Below are positions 37,478 to 49,059 of a stretch of 64,000 nucleotides of DNA, piece by piece. Each line of letters opens with the position of its first letter. Position 1 is the stretch's first letter. The notes under the pieces were generated by a model, which was not told the origin of the DNA, ran no database searches, and saw only the letters and a program-made list of their open reading frames with translations. The DNA lies in contig OZ231126.1 of the NCBI GenBank assembly GCA_965153355.1, forward strand, positions 109,740,001 to 109,804,000, given 5' to 3'. Origin of the DNA: Flaccisagitta enflata. Taxonomy: Eukaryota; Chaetognatha; Sagittoidea; Aphragmophora. A program made the position numbers and the translations under genes.

Positions 37478-38772
37478 TTGGCGTTTCCCGCCTTTTTGAC
37501 CAAATGCTGTTTCTTGCATCCATCTCTGCAGACATATGCTTCATCTCCAAACTTCCTGTGGAAATGGCAGAGACCATCGACGAGTTTGGCTTGGCGAGAT
37601 GAGGAACGAGGTCGACTTCCATTTTGTTGATTTCTGTTGTTTGGTGGTCGACTTTTCGATCTGCTGGAGCGGTTTCCTGCTGCTGCAGCGCCTCGTCGGA
37701 TGTGGTTGACGCTGTCGTCGTCGTCGGTGTCGTTGAAAGCTGCAGTGAAGCTGGAGTTGGTTGTGGAGTCGACTGCATTGATGCCTGATGAGTGTCTTTC
37801 AAGTAGATTGCCTTGGCGATCGAAGTATGAGTCAGCTTTTTCAGCTACTTGGGCTGCTGTCAGTTGCTCCACTTCCTTACCGAGCAGCTCTCTGATGCGG
37901 GACGGCAGTGACTTGAGCAGGTGCTCACGTTTGATGTTGTCAATTGTGACTCCCGTTGTGTCCTCATTCATCTGTGAGAGATACTGTGTGGGTGTTAGGC
38001 CTTGCCTTGGGTACTCTTTGATGAGTAGTTCTGACTTTTGTCTGATGGTTTTGCCATATTCGAGTCGGAGATAATCAAGGAAAGAGTCCCAATCTTCATC
38101 TGTATTATTGCCATACAGAAACTCATTGATCTTTGGATTGGCTGCCACATCGAAAGTGGACTCCAGAAAGGCGAATTTATCTTTTGCCAGAGTGACATTT
38201 GCTCTCTGATAGGCTGCATTGAGGCGTCGAATCCAAATGTTGATCCTCTTTGGGTCCCAAGGAGGCATCTCTGGCTTCTTTCTTTGAGGAGGAGGAGGAG
38301 GTTGTACGGAGGCGGCAGTGTTGGCTGTGAGGGCTGCAAGAGCTTGTGACAACTGTGCCACTGTTGCTTGGGCTTGTTGCCACTGTTCATTTTGAGCTGC
38401 TCTTTGTGCTTCATAATTTTGAAGTTGATTTTGCTGCCTTTCAGCCAGCTGTCGAAATTGCTCCAGCTGCTGCTCCACTGTCAGGGTTGTGGCATCTCCT
38501 AGCCCCTGCATGTTTGCTGCTGGGGTTGCTGCTGCTGCTGCTGCTGCCAAAGACGGGTCTGGAATCACGCCGTTGTGAATATCAATGTCTCTGAGGGTGA
38601 GTGGCATCTGATGTGGAGGACTGTTGTTGTCAATGTCGATTGGGATGGCTGCAATCTCTGCAAAAGGATGGCCTTGACGGTATTGGAATGGAGTTTGGAA
38701 GTGAGGGTCGTTTGGAACGTGAGGATGTTGGTTAGTTCCACTCATTGGTGGGTTGTAGATTGATGAAAACAA
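37459..38772 (-). CDS. gag: Gag structural protein of E5
   Basis: 437 residues from MFSSIYNPP; a start at MSGTNQHP nine codons later is also possible. An N-terminal Pro/Asn-rich region precedes an Ala run, then a Gln-rich coiled-coil-like stretch (LTVEQQLEQFRQLAERQQ). The capsid-like core reads RKKPEMPPWDPKRIN, LAKDKFAFLES and KTIRQKSELL. A basic Arg/Asn/Ser segment follows, with zinc motif CHFHRKFGDEAYVCRDGC (C-x2-H-x9-C-x3-C) near residue 407. It ends GGRRQ at the frameshift site. Confidence 0.93.
   Translation of the reverse strand: MFSSIYNPPMSGTNQHPHVPNDPHFQTPFQYRQGHPFAEIAAIPIDIDNNSPPHQMPLTLRDIDIHNGVIPDPSLAAAAAAATPAANMQGLGDATTLTVEQQLEQFRQLAERQQNQLQNYEAQRAAQNEQWQQAQATVAQLSQALAALTANTAASVQPPPPPQRKKPEMPPWDPKRINIWIRRLNAAYQRANVTLAKDKFAFLESTFDVAANPKINEFLYGNNTDEDWDSFLDYLRLEYGKTIRQKSELLIKEYPRQGLTPTQYLSQMNEDTTGVTIDNIKREHLLKSLPSRIRELLGKEVEQLTAAQVAEKADSYFDRQGNLLERHSSGINAVDSTTNSSFTAAFNDTDDDDSVNHIRRGAAAAGNRSSRSKSRPPNNRNQQNGSRPRSSSRQAKLVDGLCHFHRKFGDEAYVCRDGCKKQHLVKKAGNAKGGRRQ
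37471..37477 (-). promoter_or_regulatory. Candidate -1 frameshift site of E5
   Basis: A run of seven G (aaG GGG GGG in the gag frame) fits X XXY YYZ. A -1 slip enters pol at GCG GCG ACA GTG AAC. It lies just before the gag stop, as in E1. Confidence 0.6.
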
Positions 38773-40803
38773 TGATAACTATGTGTTTTCCAATGAGTGA
38801 CCAATAATATTTGCGGATGAGAAGGCTAAACACAGATTTTGAGGTTTGACCTCATTTGCATATTGTCGCGGCCAGGATCGCGGTTGAGAAGGAGTGATGT
38901 TGATGAAAACATGTAAAGCTGTATGTCAACGGAAAGAGGAGGTCCACTTTACTCCAGAGGTTGGAATCGTCCAGCGGATTTGCTGTCCGACGAGCCGTTT
39001 GGCAGATAAAGGCCCAAGAAGATTTTTAAGGTTGTTGTTGATTGCAATGTCAACTTTGACGAGCTCTTGCGGCCGAACGTGCGGGGCGATTTGGACGAAA
39101 TTTGGTGGGGAACTACCTCTCCACCTGTACTACCAACGATATCAGTTTCAGCTCTCGGAGGCAACCGGAAGTGGGAAATTCCCTAATACTCCTTTTATCC
39201 TCGAAAATAGGCGTTTTTGACGAACCAATCGCGGGCGTCGACGAGAAAGGCTATAAAAGCTGCTGTAGTGAACCGATGATGTTGCAATTGATACAGCGTG
39301 TAGAGTTGATCGTGGACTAGTACCTATTCAATTTTTGTGAAGCTGCTGCAAAGGGTTCGGCGCCAATCGATGCTCGAAGTTGGCGTCGCGGCGGCGGCTC
39401 GAGGACGTCGACGACGAGGGCTCTCACGGCTGCTGTGGTTGGCCGAAATTAATAACTTTTATACAGCAGGTAGAAGTAGTCGTAGAGTAGTTGCTATTCA
39501 ATTTTTGTTGAGCTGCTGCAAACGGTTTGGCGCCAATCGATGTTCGAAGTTGGCGTCGCGGCGGCGGCTCGAGGACGTCGACGACAGCGGCTGCTACGGC
39601 GGCTGTGGTTGGTCGGGGATGTTGCAATTGATACTGCACGTAGTGTTAGGTTAGGACTACCTGCTGTAAAGATTTGACGGGGCTGATGTAAACGGTTCGG
39701 CGTCCAGAGGTTCGCGAAGTCGTAGGCGGCGGCGAGGTTCGAAGACGCCGACGAAAGTGTTCACTGCGGCCGTCGTTGTTAACCGATATTAATAAGATTT
39801 GATATGCAGGTACTCCTTGGTGCCGACTACCACTGTACAAAGTTTCGTGACCATCGAAGAAACGGTTTGGCGTTGGCGAGTCGTTGAAGTTGGTGTCCCG
39901 GCGTCCGAAGGCTGCGGATGCGGAAATCGGTTCGACGAGCCGTTGGAGGATGCTGGGGACGACGTCGGCGGTCGTGTTGGCGACAGATGAGTTGACTGAA
40001 GTTGTATACTCGGTTTCAAGTCTCTCGGATTCGTGGTTGAAGAGAAAATGACGTTTGTAAGTTGAGTGTGTACTTTGTGTTAATCACTTGGAGTCTTGAA
40101 GCAGTTGAGGTGGCGTCCACGAGGTGTTGGAGGCGCGTCGGAGGCTGGGTCGCGGTGGTAGGTCGTAGTGGGACTCGAGATGGAGTGGCAGCCGCGATTT
40201 TATCCCGATTGGCGCGTAGGTTTGCCCGTGGTGGCCGAAAATAGCTGCTGATGCGGTGTGGTTTTCTGACAAAGTGTTGGAGGCGTCTGGAAGCGCATCC
40301 CCGAGGTCGAGATCGTTGGGAGTGACTCAGTGACGATGTTTGAGGTCGACTGAAGTGGTTTGGACTGGAGTTTGGCGTTTTGGGGTGCCTGTTGGGTTAA
40401 AGAGAGAAAGAGAGAGGAACAGCAACAACCTGCTTTTCTGTGGCAAAGCTTTTGACTTGGTTGAGGCTTTATTCTATGCCCCCCCCCCCCCTTCTCTGGT
40501 TGGTTCACCTGTAAGAACAGATGGTTGGACCGGCACCAACCACCCTTGGCATCCACCCAAGCTGCAGCCAGTGACGACCTTGCGTGGGCTACTGGGGGCC
40601 TCCTTCTGTGGGCCTTCGTCCAGCCCACGAAGCCAACTCACTTCCCAGAGTTGATGATGTGAAGATGCTGGGGTGGCTCTGGGGGGCCTCTTCGAACGTG
40701 TTGGGGCCACCTTCTCCTAGGTGCAGCCCTTTTTTCGTGAGAATTACCACAATTTAGTTTCAGAAGGTTGGATTTTTGTTTTTAAAGTCGGAGCTTACCA
40801 ATT
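38773..40803 (-). other. 5' leader of E5 with about 170-bp tandem modules
   Basis: Two kb without credible coding. Modules with GCTGCTGCAAA, GGCGCCAATCGATG and GAGGACGTCGACGAC recur at about 39335, 39505, 39680 (diverged) and 39860 (weak). An ATTTGCAT octamer lies at 38853. Near the LTR there is a C-run (40480-40491), a weak CATCTG/CAGGTG hairpin (about 40507-40527) and a CGTGGGCT/AGCCCACG stem (40583-40629), placed like the two leader stem-loops of the other elements. Confidence 0.7.
40788..40800 (-). promoter_or_regulatory. Candidate primer-binding site of E5
   Basis: TGGTAAGCTCCGA on the coding strand, three bases inside the 5' LTR, equivalent to the E1 site. Confidence 0.5.
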
Positions 40804-41696
40804 TGTAGGTATTTTTATAGCTACAAGTATGTAGTTAATTGCTGCCTCTTTGGGCAGGGATGAACACAAACACTTAAGCCCTTTGGGCTGGCGAAAATAA
40901 CACAAGGCCTTTGGCCTTTGGAGAATGTAACATAAGGCTTTGGCCTTTGGAGAAAGTAACACAAGTCTTTGTACATAAGTCTTTATTTTATTAGAGCAAC
41001 ACTACTAGGTCTTCAGACCAAGGAGGATAGAACCAGACTAAAGGGCGGCCATGTCTAAGGTAAGGTGTTTGGCTGAGAGGGGAGCCAAGGGCGCCGCCAT
41101 CTTGGATTCCAATCCGAGGCCAATCTTCTGCCGGAGCTCTGGAGGAGAGACAACGGACTCAGACCAACAAAAGGGACCTCGGACCTGAGGGAGTGAGTCT
41201 GGTGGCTTGAGGCTAAGAGAAGCTCCACTGGGGCTTCTGACAGAGAAACAAAATAGCAACGGTGGGGCTTCTAGCATTGGACCAAAGCTCAAGGCCCAGG
41301 AGAGAGATATGAGGGCAGGGCCAGAAAGGGCAGGAACGCTATCTCGGAAACGGCTGGGGCAGGAGCAAAATGGAGGGCATTTTTGGGGTCGCCTTTGGCT
41401 AAGCTTTGTGTGAGCCTGCCCTAGAGTGGTCACACTATGGGGGGTAAGGATCCGGGAGCTAAAGCGGAAAAGAGGCGACCGCGATATGCAAATGAGCTTT
41501 TGTCAGTTTTTGTGGAATAACGCGAGAACGACAAAGGCGAGAAATAAAACGAAAGTAGATTCGGAAACAGGAAATGTTACTCTACATGACTGACCAATCT
41601 CAGGCCATAAACATAACGTTAAGGGACAGTTACTATATTAAGGCTGGGACTTAGAGTATTTAAGGAGAAAGCTACTATATATAACTCATCCCTACA
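40804..41696 (-). repeat. 5' LTR of E5
   Basis: 893 bp, virtually identical to 31571-32447 apart from the 16-bp insertion and one substitution. It ends CCCTACA followed by ACCCTAACCC. Confidence 0.95.
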
Positions 41697-41760
41697 ACCC
41701 TAACCCTAACCCTAACCCTAACCCTAACCCTAACCCTAACCCTAACCCTAACCCTAACCC
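41697..41760. repeat. Telomere-type repeat tract between E5 and E6
   Basis: 64 bp of perfect (CCCTAA)n joining two LTR outer ends in opposite element orientations. Confidence 0.97.
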
Positions 41761-42324
41761 TGTGGCCTGCTAAGGCCTTTAGGATTATTGCTGGCAGTTT
41801 TCCAAGCCAGAACTGTAATAATGCTTGATTCAGCCTTTTCCTCCTAGCGCCTAATACTTCTTTTATCATGTAACAACTTTTACTTTGTACATCGTTACGT
41901 GTTTAGGACATCCACTCACGAGGTGGATTGAAGCACCCTTTTTTTGGTGCACCGGATTATTACCGGCAATCCGGAGTTTTAGCCAGCCAATGAGAGCGCC
42001 TCATTGCTGGGCATCCAGCCAATTATCTCTTAGCTTTTGGGCTGATGCAATAACATTTTAGCCGGCAATAATCCTGTTTTGGAATGTTCCGGAACAGGAT
42101 TGAAGGCGCCTTTTCTTAAATTTCTGTAGCCAATCAGGAATCACTTCCTGTCTTGAATTTCCTTTAAAAGCAGAAGCTTGCTTGCAGTAGGCAGTCTTGT
42201 TCTCCTTGGATGCCTAAGTAGTGGTTGACCTTAGCTCGTGTGAATAGGTGCAAGCTTCTTGTATTGTCTCCTATGCTTTTATACATAGAGCAGACTTGTC
42301 TCTCCGATAATCTTATTATCTACA
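41761..42324 (+). repeat. 5' LTR of E6
   Basis: 564 bp from TGTGGCCTGC to TTATCTACA, preceded by TAACCC. It contains GGATTATTGCTGGC blocks shared with E2 and E4. Confidence 0.93.
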
Positions 42325-42325
42325 C

Positions 42326-42336
42326 TGGTGAGCCCG
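42326..42336 (+). promoter_or_regulatory. Candidate primer-binding site of E6
   Basis: TGGTGAGCCCG, one base after the 5' LTR, as in E4. Confidence 0.6.
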
Positions 42337-43793
42337 GACTTCCGGACTATAAATCCAGCCCAGTGGCCGTCTGCCCAGGTAGTGGCATCCACTGGAGGGT
42401 GGCTCCACAGAGTGGGAAACCGGTGCGGGGCGGAACTGGCTTTGATACCCTCTTAAGGGTTCCCTCATGTTAGTCCTTTTCCAAACCATAGTAGATTGTG
42501 ATAAACCGGTAGTACCCTCAGCCCGAGGCAGTTATGCCATCCCCTTGTCTGGGTCTTTGTAAAAGTCTGGCTAGCAGCAAAGGGGTGATTCCCTTGGCCA
42601 ATGCCTCAGAAGCATGCTTCTGAGGGCTCCCTACAAAGGAACAACCTGGGGAAAAACTCACAGTGGCAGTTGGAGGTCACAACCCATCCGTCTCCAAGTC
42701 CCAGATTCCAAGTGCATTGGTTGGCATTGATACCCTTTTAAGGGTTCCCTCATTTAAGCCCATATTTTTTAGCTCTGCTTTGGATTGCTGGGTAGGATTC
42801 GGAGTCAAGGTCTACCTGTGCAGGTCGCACACATAATATATCCATACATGCTGTGCCTGCGGTTCCGTCTGTCTGTCGGAACCAAAGGACCTGTTAGGGA
42901 TCACAAGTCCAGGAGTCTGACCTGGCAACCTAATTTTGCTTTCCCTTTGGTATTGACTTACTTGACTGACCTCCACCCAAACACATATGCACCTGAAACC
43001 TAGGACCATTTCATTGAGTTCTCATCTTCCATAGGTGCTGGCATATGTCCGGGCCAAAGCCACATTCACTATCTTCTCGCCAATTTTAAAAAATAAAGGC
43101 CATTGCTTTTCTGACCTTGATTTGGCCACGACGAAGATACAAACAGCCCAGGAGGGCTGTCCAACTAAACCAACCTTCTGAACCTCAACAAAAGCAAATC
43201 TAAACAAATCATCGAAACCCAACATGTCGGGGTATCAACGGAAAGAGCAAATCAAGACGAAGAAAATATGAGCTCAAATTTCAAATTCGACCAATCACGG
43301 CGAAGTTACGGTCAAGAAACCTCAAAAACTCCCTTCGCATACGCTTATTGGCTTATATCTTCTAAACCGCTAATCCCAGGCCTTTTCTGATTGGCTCCGC
43401 CTGCCCTAAGTTGATACTTCCGCATCCAATGGTCATCCAACAAGCCTATTTTACTCAACCCCTGACCACTTTATGCAAATAAGCTGGTTCACTCAACTTC
43501 AAACGATCATATCTCCTAAACCGCTGCTCCAAGCTAAATTCCGAGCGAACTTTTGGCCCCTTTAGGATCCCCAGAATTCAACCACTACGATTCCGATGAA
43601 CATCTCGCAAGCCAAATTTTGCCCGCATTATGCAAATGAGCTTCCTATCAACAACAACCATCTTCCGAATCAACTTCCGCAGTAGCGGCCGGACGAACCG
43701 GGCTACATTCCGTTATCCAACGTCACATCTTCAAGACACCGGCTTCCCTAAGCCCCTGGGGGCCGCTCACAGTCTACAAAGAAGATATATGCA

Positions 43794-43901
43794 GCTTCAG
43801 CATTGTTGAAGCCGCCGTTGTCCGTCCAGCCCAGACAGGAACAGAGGCAAAAGGAGGACCTCGGTGCAGGCACCAGCACCTGCCCAGTCAGGTGAGCCGA
43901 G
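43794..43901 (+). ncRNA. Structured leader RNA element of E6 (two stem-loops)
   Basis: Hairpin GCTTCA-GCATTGT-TGAAGC at 43794-43812. After 47 nt comes 43860-43901, closed by CTCGG/CCGAG and containing GGTGCAGGCACC plus CACCTG-CCCAGT-CAGGTG. The region is nearly identical to E7 at 63496-63606 although the surrounding leader has diverged. It also contains CAGGTGAGC, a match to the 5' splice-site consensus. Confidence 0.7.
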
Positions 43902-44050
43902 TATCAATTTACTTTAACTTACTTCCTCCGTTGCCGTTCGCTGTCGCATATCGTCCGGTTTTCTGTCGCCGCAAATAAACATAGCATTCATTATCTATAC
44001 CGCCATTCCTTTCATGCTCATCTTGGTGAACATCGACGAGTCCTCCTCCG

Positions 44051-45186
44051 ATGCCAACTCCGCGGGAAGAGCGAGCAGCCGCCCGTGAATCAAGGCAACA
44101 TCTCCAAGTTCCCGACCACGGCCTTGGCCGTGCCGATATCATCCGCTCTCGAACGCCGAGCCCAACGGGACCCGGCGCCTTTAACTTTCCTCAGCAAGCT
44201 CAGCAACCGCTCGACGTAACCGCCGACAACTTCGAAGACGCTGAGGAGGGAGCGAATCAAAACCCCATCATGGCTACCCCGGAGCAACTCGAAGCCATTC
44301 GCGACGAACTTTGCAGGGAAATGCGCGCCGAGATGCGCAACGAAACTGCGGCAGCCGCGGCGACTGTCCCAGATGCGATCAAACGCAAGCCGGAGATCCC
44401 AGCGTTTGACAAGAAAAACGTCGATCATTGGATCAGACGCACCGAGAATGCACCACGCCACGCAAAAAATTCTCCTTCTTGGAGACAAAATTCCCGGTTG
44501 ACTTCAACCCTCGCATAAACGAATTTCTCTGGGGCGACCCCACTGACGCAAAGTGGACAGAATTTTTCGCCTACCTTCGCTCCGAATACGGCACCACCAA
44601 GCAACAACGAGCCGCAGTCATCCTCGACGGATTCAAAAGGGACAGCAAAAAGCCGTCACAATACGTCGCTCTCCTGAACGACAAAACAAAAGACCTCGAT
44701 TTGGAAGATGTAAAGAAGGAAATGCTCATTCGCGAGCTCCCGACCGATGTTCAAAGAATACTCCAAGAGCGCATCGACACCCTCTCCCTCGAGGAAGCCG
44801 CAAAAGTCGCCGACTCCTTCTTTGACCAAGACGGCAAACCCCGTCAGACCAACAAATCAGCATCAGTCAACGCCGTCCAAACGCCATCTGATGACTTCAC
44901 CGCATCATTTTCCGACGACAGTGACGACATCAACGCCATCAACCGCCGTTTCCAAAGGCAACGCTTTCGAGGAAATCAACGCGGCGGGAGAAACCGCCCT
45001 TCAAAACCGCAAGCGGCCAACAACTATCCAACCCCAACTCCGCAAGCAAAACCAAAAACCGCAGACGATCCCGCCCTTTGCTACTATCACAACTTATACG
45101 GCGACAAGGCCAAAAAATGCGACGTCGGATGTAAACAATTCGACGAAAAGCGATTCGCGGGAAACGCCAAGGCGGGGCAGAGGTAA
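44051..45186 (+). pseudogene. gag: Gag of E6, frameshifted
   Basis: It begins [13 protein letters not shown] and reads [26 protein letters not shown] and [12 protein letters not shown] like E7. At about 44450 a short deletion removes the segment equivalent to [14 protein letters not shown] and shifts the frame. The remainder (FSFLETKFPVDFNPRINEF onward, read at 44470-45186) is open through a basic region to zinc motif CYYHNLYGDKAKKCDVGC and the stop after GNAKAGQR. Confidence 0.9.
45172..45178 (+). promoter_or_regulatory. Candidate gag-pol frameshift region of E6
   Basis: GCGGGGC just before the gag stop, where the -1 frame continues as GAEVNAALP. The same heptamer is at this place in E7. 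It is not a canonical X XXY YYZ site, so the mechanism is less certain than in E1 and E5. Confidence 0.45.
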
Positions 45187-48100
45187 ACGCCGCACTCCCC
45201 CGCAATATAAATGGCGGCAATCACCTTCTCTACGCCACAGACTCCAGCGACAACACCCGATGGCTGATCGACGGCGGCGCCCTTTGGTCAATCGTCCCTC
45301 CTACCCCTCAGCAGCGTCAATCGGGCCCCAACGCCTGGAAACTCCAAGCCGCCAACGGGTCCGATATTCCTTGCTATGGCCTTACAGATCGTCAAGTCTG
45401 TATTAATGACCGTGAATTCGATTTCACTTTTATAATCGCCGACGTCCGCCAACCGATATTGGGCGCAGACTTTTTAAACCGTTTTTACCTCGCCCCAAAC
45501 CACCGCGACCGATGCCTCATCGATCTTAACGACTGGTCCGAGATACCTGTAGGTGATCACTGCAAATCGCATCCTAACCGTGTAACCGACATCAACCTCG
45601 TCGACCAAAAAGGAAACCCTTTTTATCAATTACTCAACGGGTACCCAACACTCAACACCATCCTTCACGCCTAAAAATGTGTCTCATGGCGTCCAACATC
45701 ATATTCCGACCAACTGTCACCCGATCCAGTCCAAAGCGCGCAAACTCAATCCTGAGAAGCTAGAAATAGCCAAAAAGGAGTTCCAAAAGCTGGTTGATTT
45801 AGGAGTATGCTACCGCGGCAAAAGCGAGTGGGCGTCCCCCCTCATGGTCGCCCAGAAGCCATGCAACTCCCCCTGCTCCTGCGCCGAAAATTTCCCTTAC
45901 GGAGGCTGGAGAGTGTGCGGCGATTATCGCCGGCTCAACAACGCGACAGTGGATGACAAGTATCCAGTGAAGTCCCTAACGGACTTTACCACCAACTTAC
46001 ACGGTAAAACGATCTTTTCAAAAGTCGATCTTTTGAAAGGATACCACCAGATACCAGTGGCCGAAGCTGACATAGGAAAAACAGCCGTTATAACTCCCTT
46101 CGGCCTTTTCATCTTCCCGCGATGCCCATTCGGGCTAAAAAACGCGGGTCAAGACTTCCAACGGATGATGGATGCGATCCTTGGTAATATCCCGTTCTGT
46201 TTCGTCTACTTGGACGACATTTTAGTCTTCTCTAACTCACCAGAGGAGCACATGAGTCACCTCAAACAAGTCTTCGACCTCCTTGCCGAGAATGGCCTAG
46301 TGGTCAACCGCGCAAAATGCGTCCTCGGCGTCAGCGAACTCGACTTCCTCGGGTTCCACGTGGATCAAAACGGCATCATCCCTCTTCCGGACAAAGTTGA
46401 GGCGATCTGCGCCACCAAAGCTCCCACCACTGTCAAAGAGCTCCAACGATTCCTAGGCATGGTGGGCTATTACAGGCGAAACATCCGCAGCGCAACGGAA
46501 CACCTCGACAACCTCTACCAAGCTCTCGAGGGAAAACCCAAGAAACTCACTTGGACCCCTGACTGCGAGGCTTCATTCCAAGCGATAAAAGAAGCTCTGG
46601 CCAAAGCCGCGCTTCTCCATCATCCTCGTCCCAACGCATCACTTGCGCTCACAACCGACGCGTCAAAAATCGCTATGGGTGGAGTCTTAGAACAACGAGG
46701 ACCTGCCGGCTGAGAGCCTCTGGCATTTTTCAGCGCACGTTTAAAGGGAACTCAACGCGAGTGGCCTCCCTTTGACCGCGAGCTCCTGGCCGCTCACCGC
46801 GCGATCCGTCACTTTCGTTACCTCCTCGAAGGGCGAAGTTTTACTCTATACACGGATCATCAATCACTAATCCTCGCTCTGTCCAAAAAGTCGGAGCCGC
46901 ACACTGCACGCCAGACCTACCAACTGTCCAACATAGCGGAGTTCACAACGGACATCCGTTACCTGCGTGGAAAGGCAAACGTAGTCGCCAATGCCCTCTC
47001 TCGACCAAACGGCGAGGACGAGGAACACGTATTCATAACGGCCATCAATTGCATCAAATCTGGCAACATCAACTGCATCGGCAAATGCATCCACGACGGC
47101 ATTCAAGCAGCAACGGCGAAAGCCGACGAAACTCCAACTCACTCAAACGGCAAACCGGTCAACAACGGAAAAATCGAAGACCTCACCACAACAATCAACT
47201 CAGTGTCTTCCCTTGGCATCAATTTCGCCGACATGGCTCGCGATCAACCTCTCGACGCCGACTTCCGCCGTCTCTCCAACGATCCGAACTCGGGACTCAC
47301 CCTATGAAAAATCCCGATCGGCAACTTCGACCTTCCGTTCGTGCCCTTCTCACGGCGGCGCCACATTTTTGAGACCATCCACAACTTAGGACATCCCGGC
47401 ATCGAGCGAACCCGGAAAATGGTGCGAGACAAATTCGTCTGGCCATCACTCCGTTCCGATGTCTCCCGATGGGCTTGCAACTGCGTTCTTTGTCAACGTT
47501 CTAAAGTCGGCCGCAATACGGTACCTCCTATCCACGAGTTTGTTGTTCCAAACCGCCGTTTCTCGCATGTCCACGCAGACATCACAATGATGCCAGAATC
47601 GGACGGCCATCGATATCTCCTCACCATGGTCGACCGGTTTTCCAGATGGCCAGCCGCGTTCCCACTCAAAGACATCTCGACTGAATCTGTCATCAACGCC
47701 TTCTCGCACGGCTGGATTGCATCATTTGGCATCCCAGAAACAATTACAACTGATCGTGGAAGCCAGTTCACGTCAGCGATCTGGACGCAACTGCTCGAAA
47801 CGTGGGGCATCCGCCACAACCTTACCACCGCCTACCATCCCGAGGCGAACGGCTTAGTCGAGCGTCTCCACCGCCGGCTCAAAGAGTCCCTGATGGCCAT
47901 TTGCGACGACGATCCCAATACCTGGTACTGGAAACTTCCCATGGCTCTCTTGTCAATTCGGACCACACTTAAACCGGACATCGGAGCTTCCCCAGCGGAA
48001 TTGGTCTACGGCGAAGGCCTCGCGGTCCCCGGTGACCTACTCCCAAGTTTCCAAAACAACGCCAACCTTAGGCAACAACAGCAAGGTGTCCTATCCAACC

Positions 48101-49059
48101 TTCGCCTAGAAGTGGAGCGTCTACAGCCGAAGCAAACTTCGGCCCATAGGATTCCCGACGTACACATTCCGGAGGACCTTCAGAATGCTACCCACGTCAT
48201 GGTTCGCCGGGGGGGTGTTAATCCTCCGTTGACTCAACCTTACCAGGGTCCTTTCCGCGTCGAATCCCGAACCCAAACAGGCATCAAAGTGCACCTCCCG
48301 GGCCGCGGCCTTGAGGAAATCGCCCTCGCCAGGGTAAAACCTGCCTACGCCGAGAACAGAGACCCGGACCAAAACTTCGACGATCTGGAAGATCAGAGAC
48401 CTCCGTCGCCTCCTCCTCCCGGTCGCCGTCCTGGCCCCCGCACAAGGCAGCCAGAGCCAACCTCACGCGTCACGCGCCAGCACAGCGAGGCGAATCTCAC
48501 CGACCCGAATCCTCTCTCCTTCGATCCTGGCGAAGGGACTTCGGCTCAGGCTAGAGCTCAGTCAACTCCCGTCGAAACTGACTCGGAGGACGAACACCTC
48601 AGGAGACTCAGACGCCTCCGCACACCGACCGTCGATTCGGACTCCACTCCTGACTCCCTCTCTCCGACTCCTCCAGCCGACTCGCAACCGGCTCCCAGCA
48701 ACTCCGATCCCGGCTCGCTGACTCAAGCGCCTTCGGCCCCTTCAAACGACCCGGATCCCTTCGACGGCCACGTTCCTCCCACTTCGAAGAAACTTTCTCC
48801 GTGTCCTTGCGATACCCCCACTGCGCCATGCAACGCTGGTCCATCGCGCCGCTTCACCAAGCCCAGCGAGAGAAAGTTTTCAAAACATGGCGGTCCTTCC
48901 GAGTTACCCCGCAGTGATCCGCCAGTTCCACCTCCCTCCCCTCAACCGAAACCTCAAAGATTCTTCTCCAATCCGAAGCCCGGAAATTTTTCGTTCCGAA
49001 GAAGAAGACCCGACGTCAACGCGCTTTTTAACTTGATTCATGATCATTTGTATTCTTGA
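45177..49059 (+). pseudogene. pol: Pol of E6, disrupted
   Basis: Protease WLIDGGALWSIVPP and PILGADF are in the -1 frame to gag. A 2-base deletion near 45655 (PTLNT/ILHA*) breaks the frame. RT then runs from 45679 with [11 protein letters not shown] and [11 protein letters not shown]. Stops occur at 46711-46713 (GPAG*EPL, Trp in relatives) and at about 47305 (SGLTL*KIP), and about ten residues ([10 protein letters not shown] in E7) are missing near 47335. From 47341 integrase is intact: [27 protein letters not shown], then YQGPFRV and the Pro-rich tail with GHVPPTSKKLSPCPCDTP and FSNPKPG...RRPDVNAL, ending 49059. Confidence 0.93.

Larger units (their letters stand above)
31571..41696 (-). mobile_element. 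E5, complete and apparently intact LTR retrotransposon (family A)
   Basis: About 10.1 kb with both LTRs, PBS, PPT, full gag and full pol with no visible lesion. The LTRs differ by one visible substitution (G/A in GAGAGATATG) and a 16-bp indel near 41595. The host sequence on both sides is (CCCTAA)n and both immediate 4-bp flanks are ACCC, fitting a target duplication inside the telomeric repeat. It is the best candidate here for an active element. Confidence 0.93.
42325..44050 (+). other. 5' leader of E6
   Basis: About 1.7 kb, colinear with the E4 leader read in reverse. Two copies of ACCCTCTTAAGGGT-type palindrome (about 42450 and 42733), a TTCTAAACCGCT-like motif twice (43365, 43515), and octamers at 43474 and 43630. 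Short ORFs are not conserved between E4 and E6. Confidence 0.7.
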
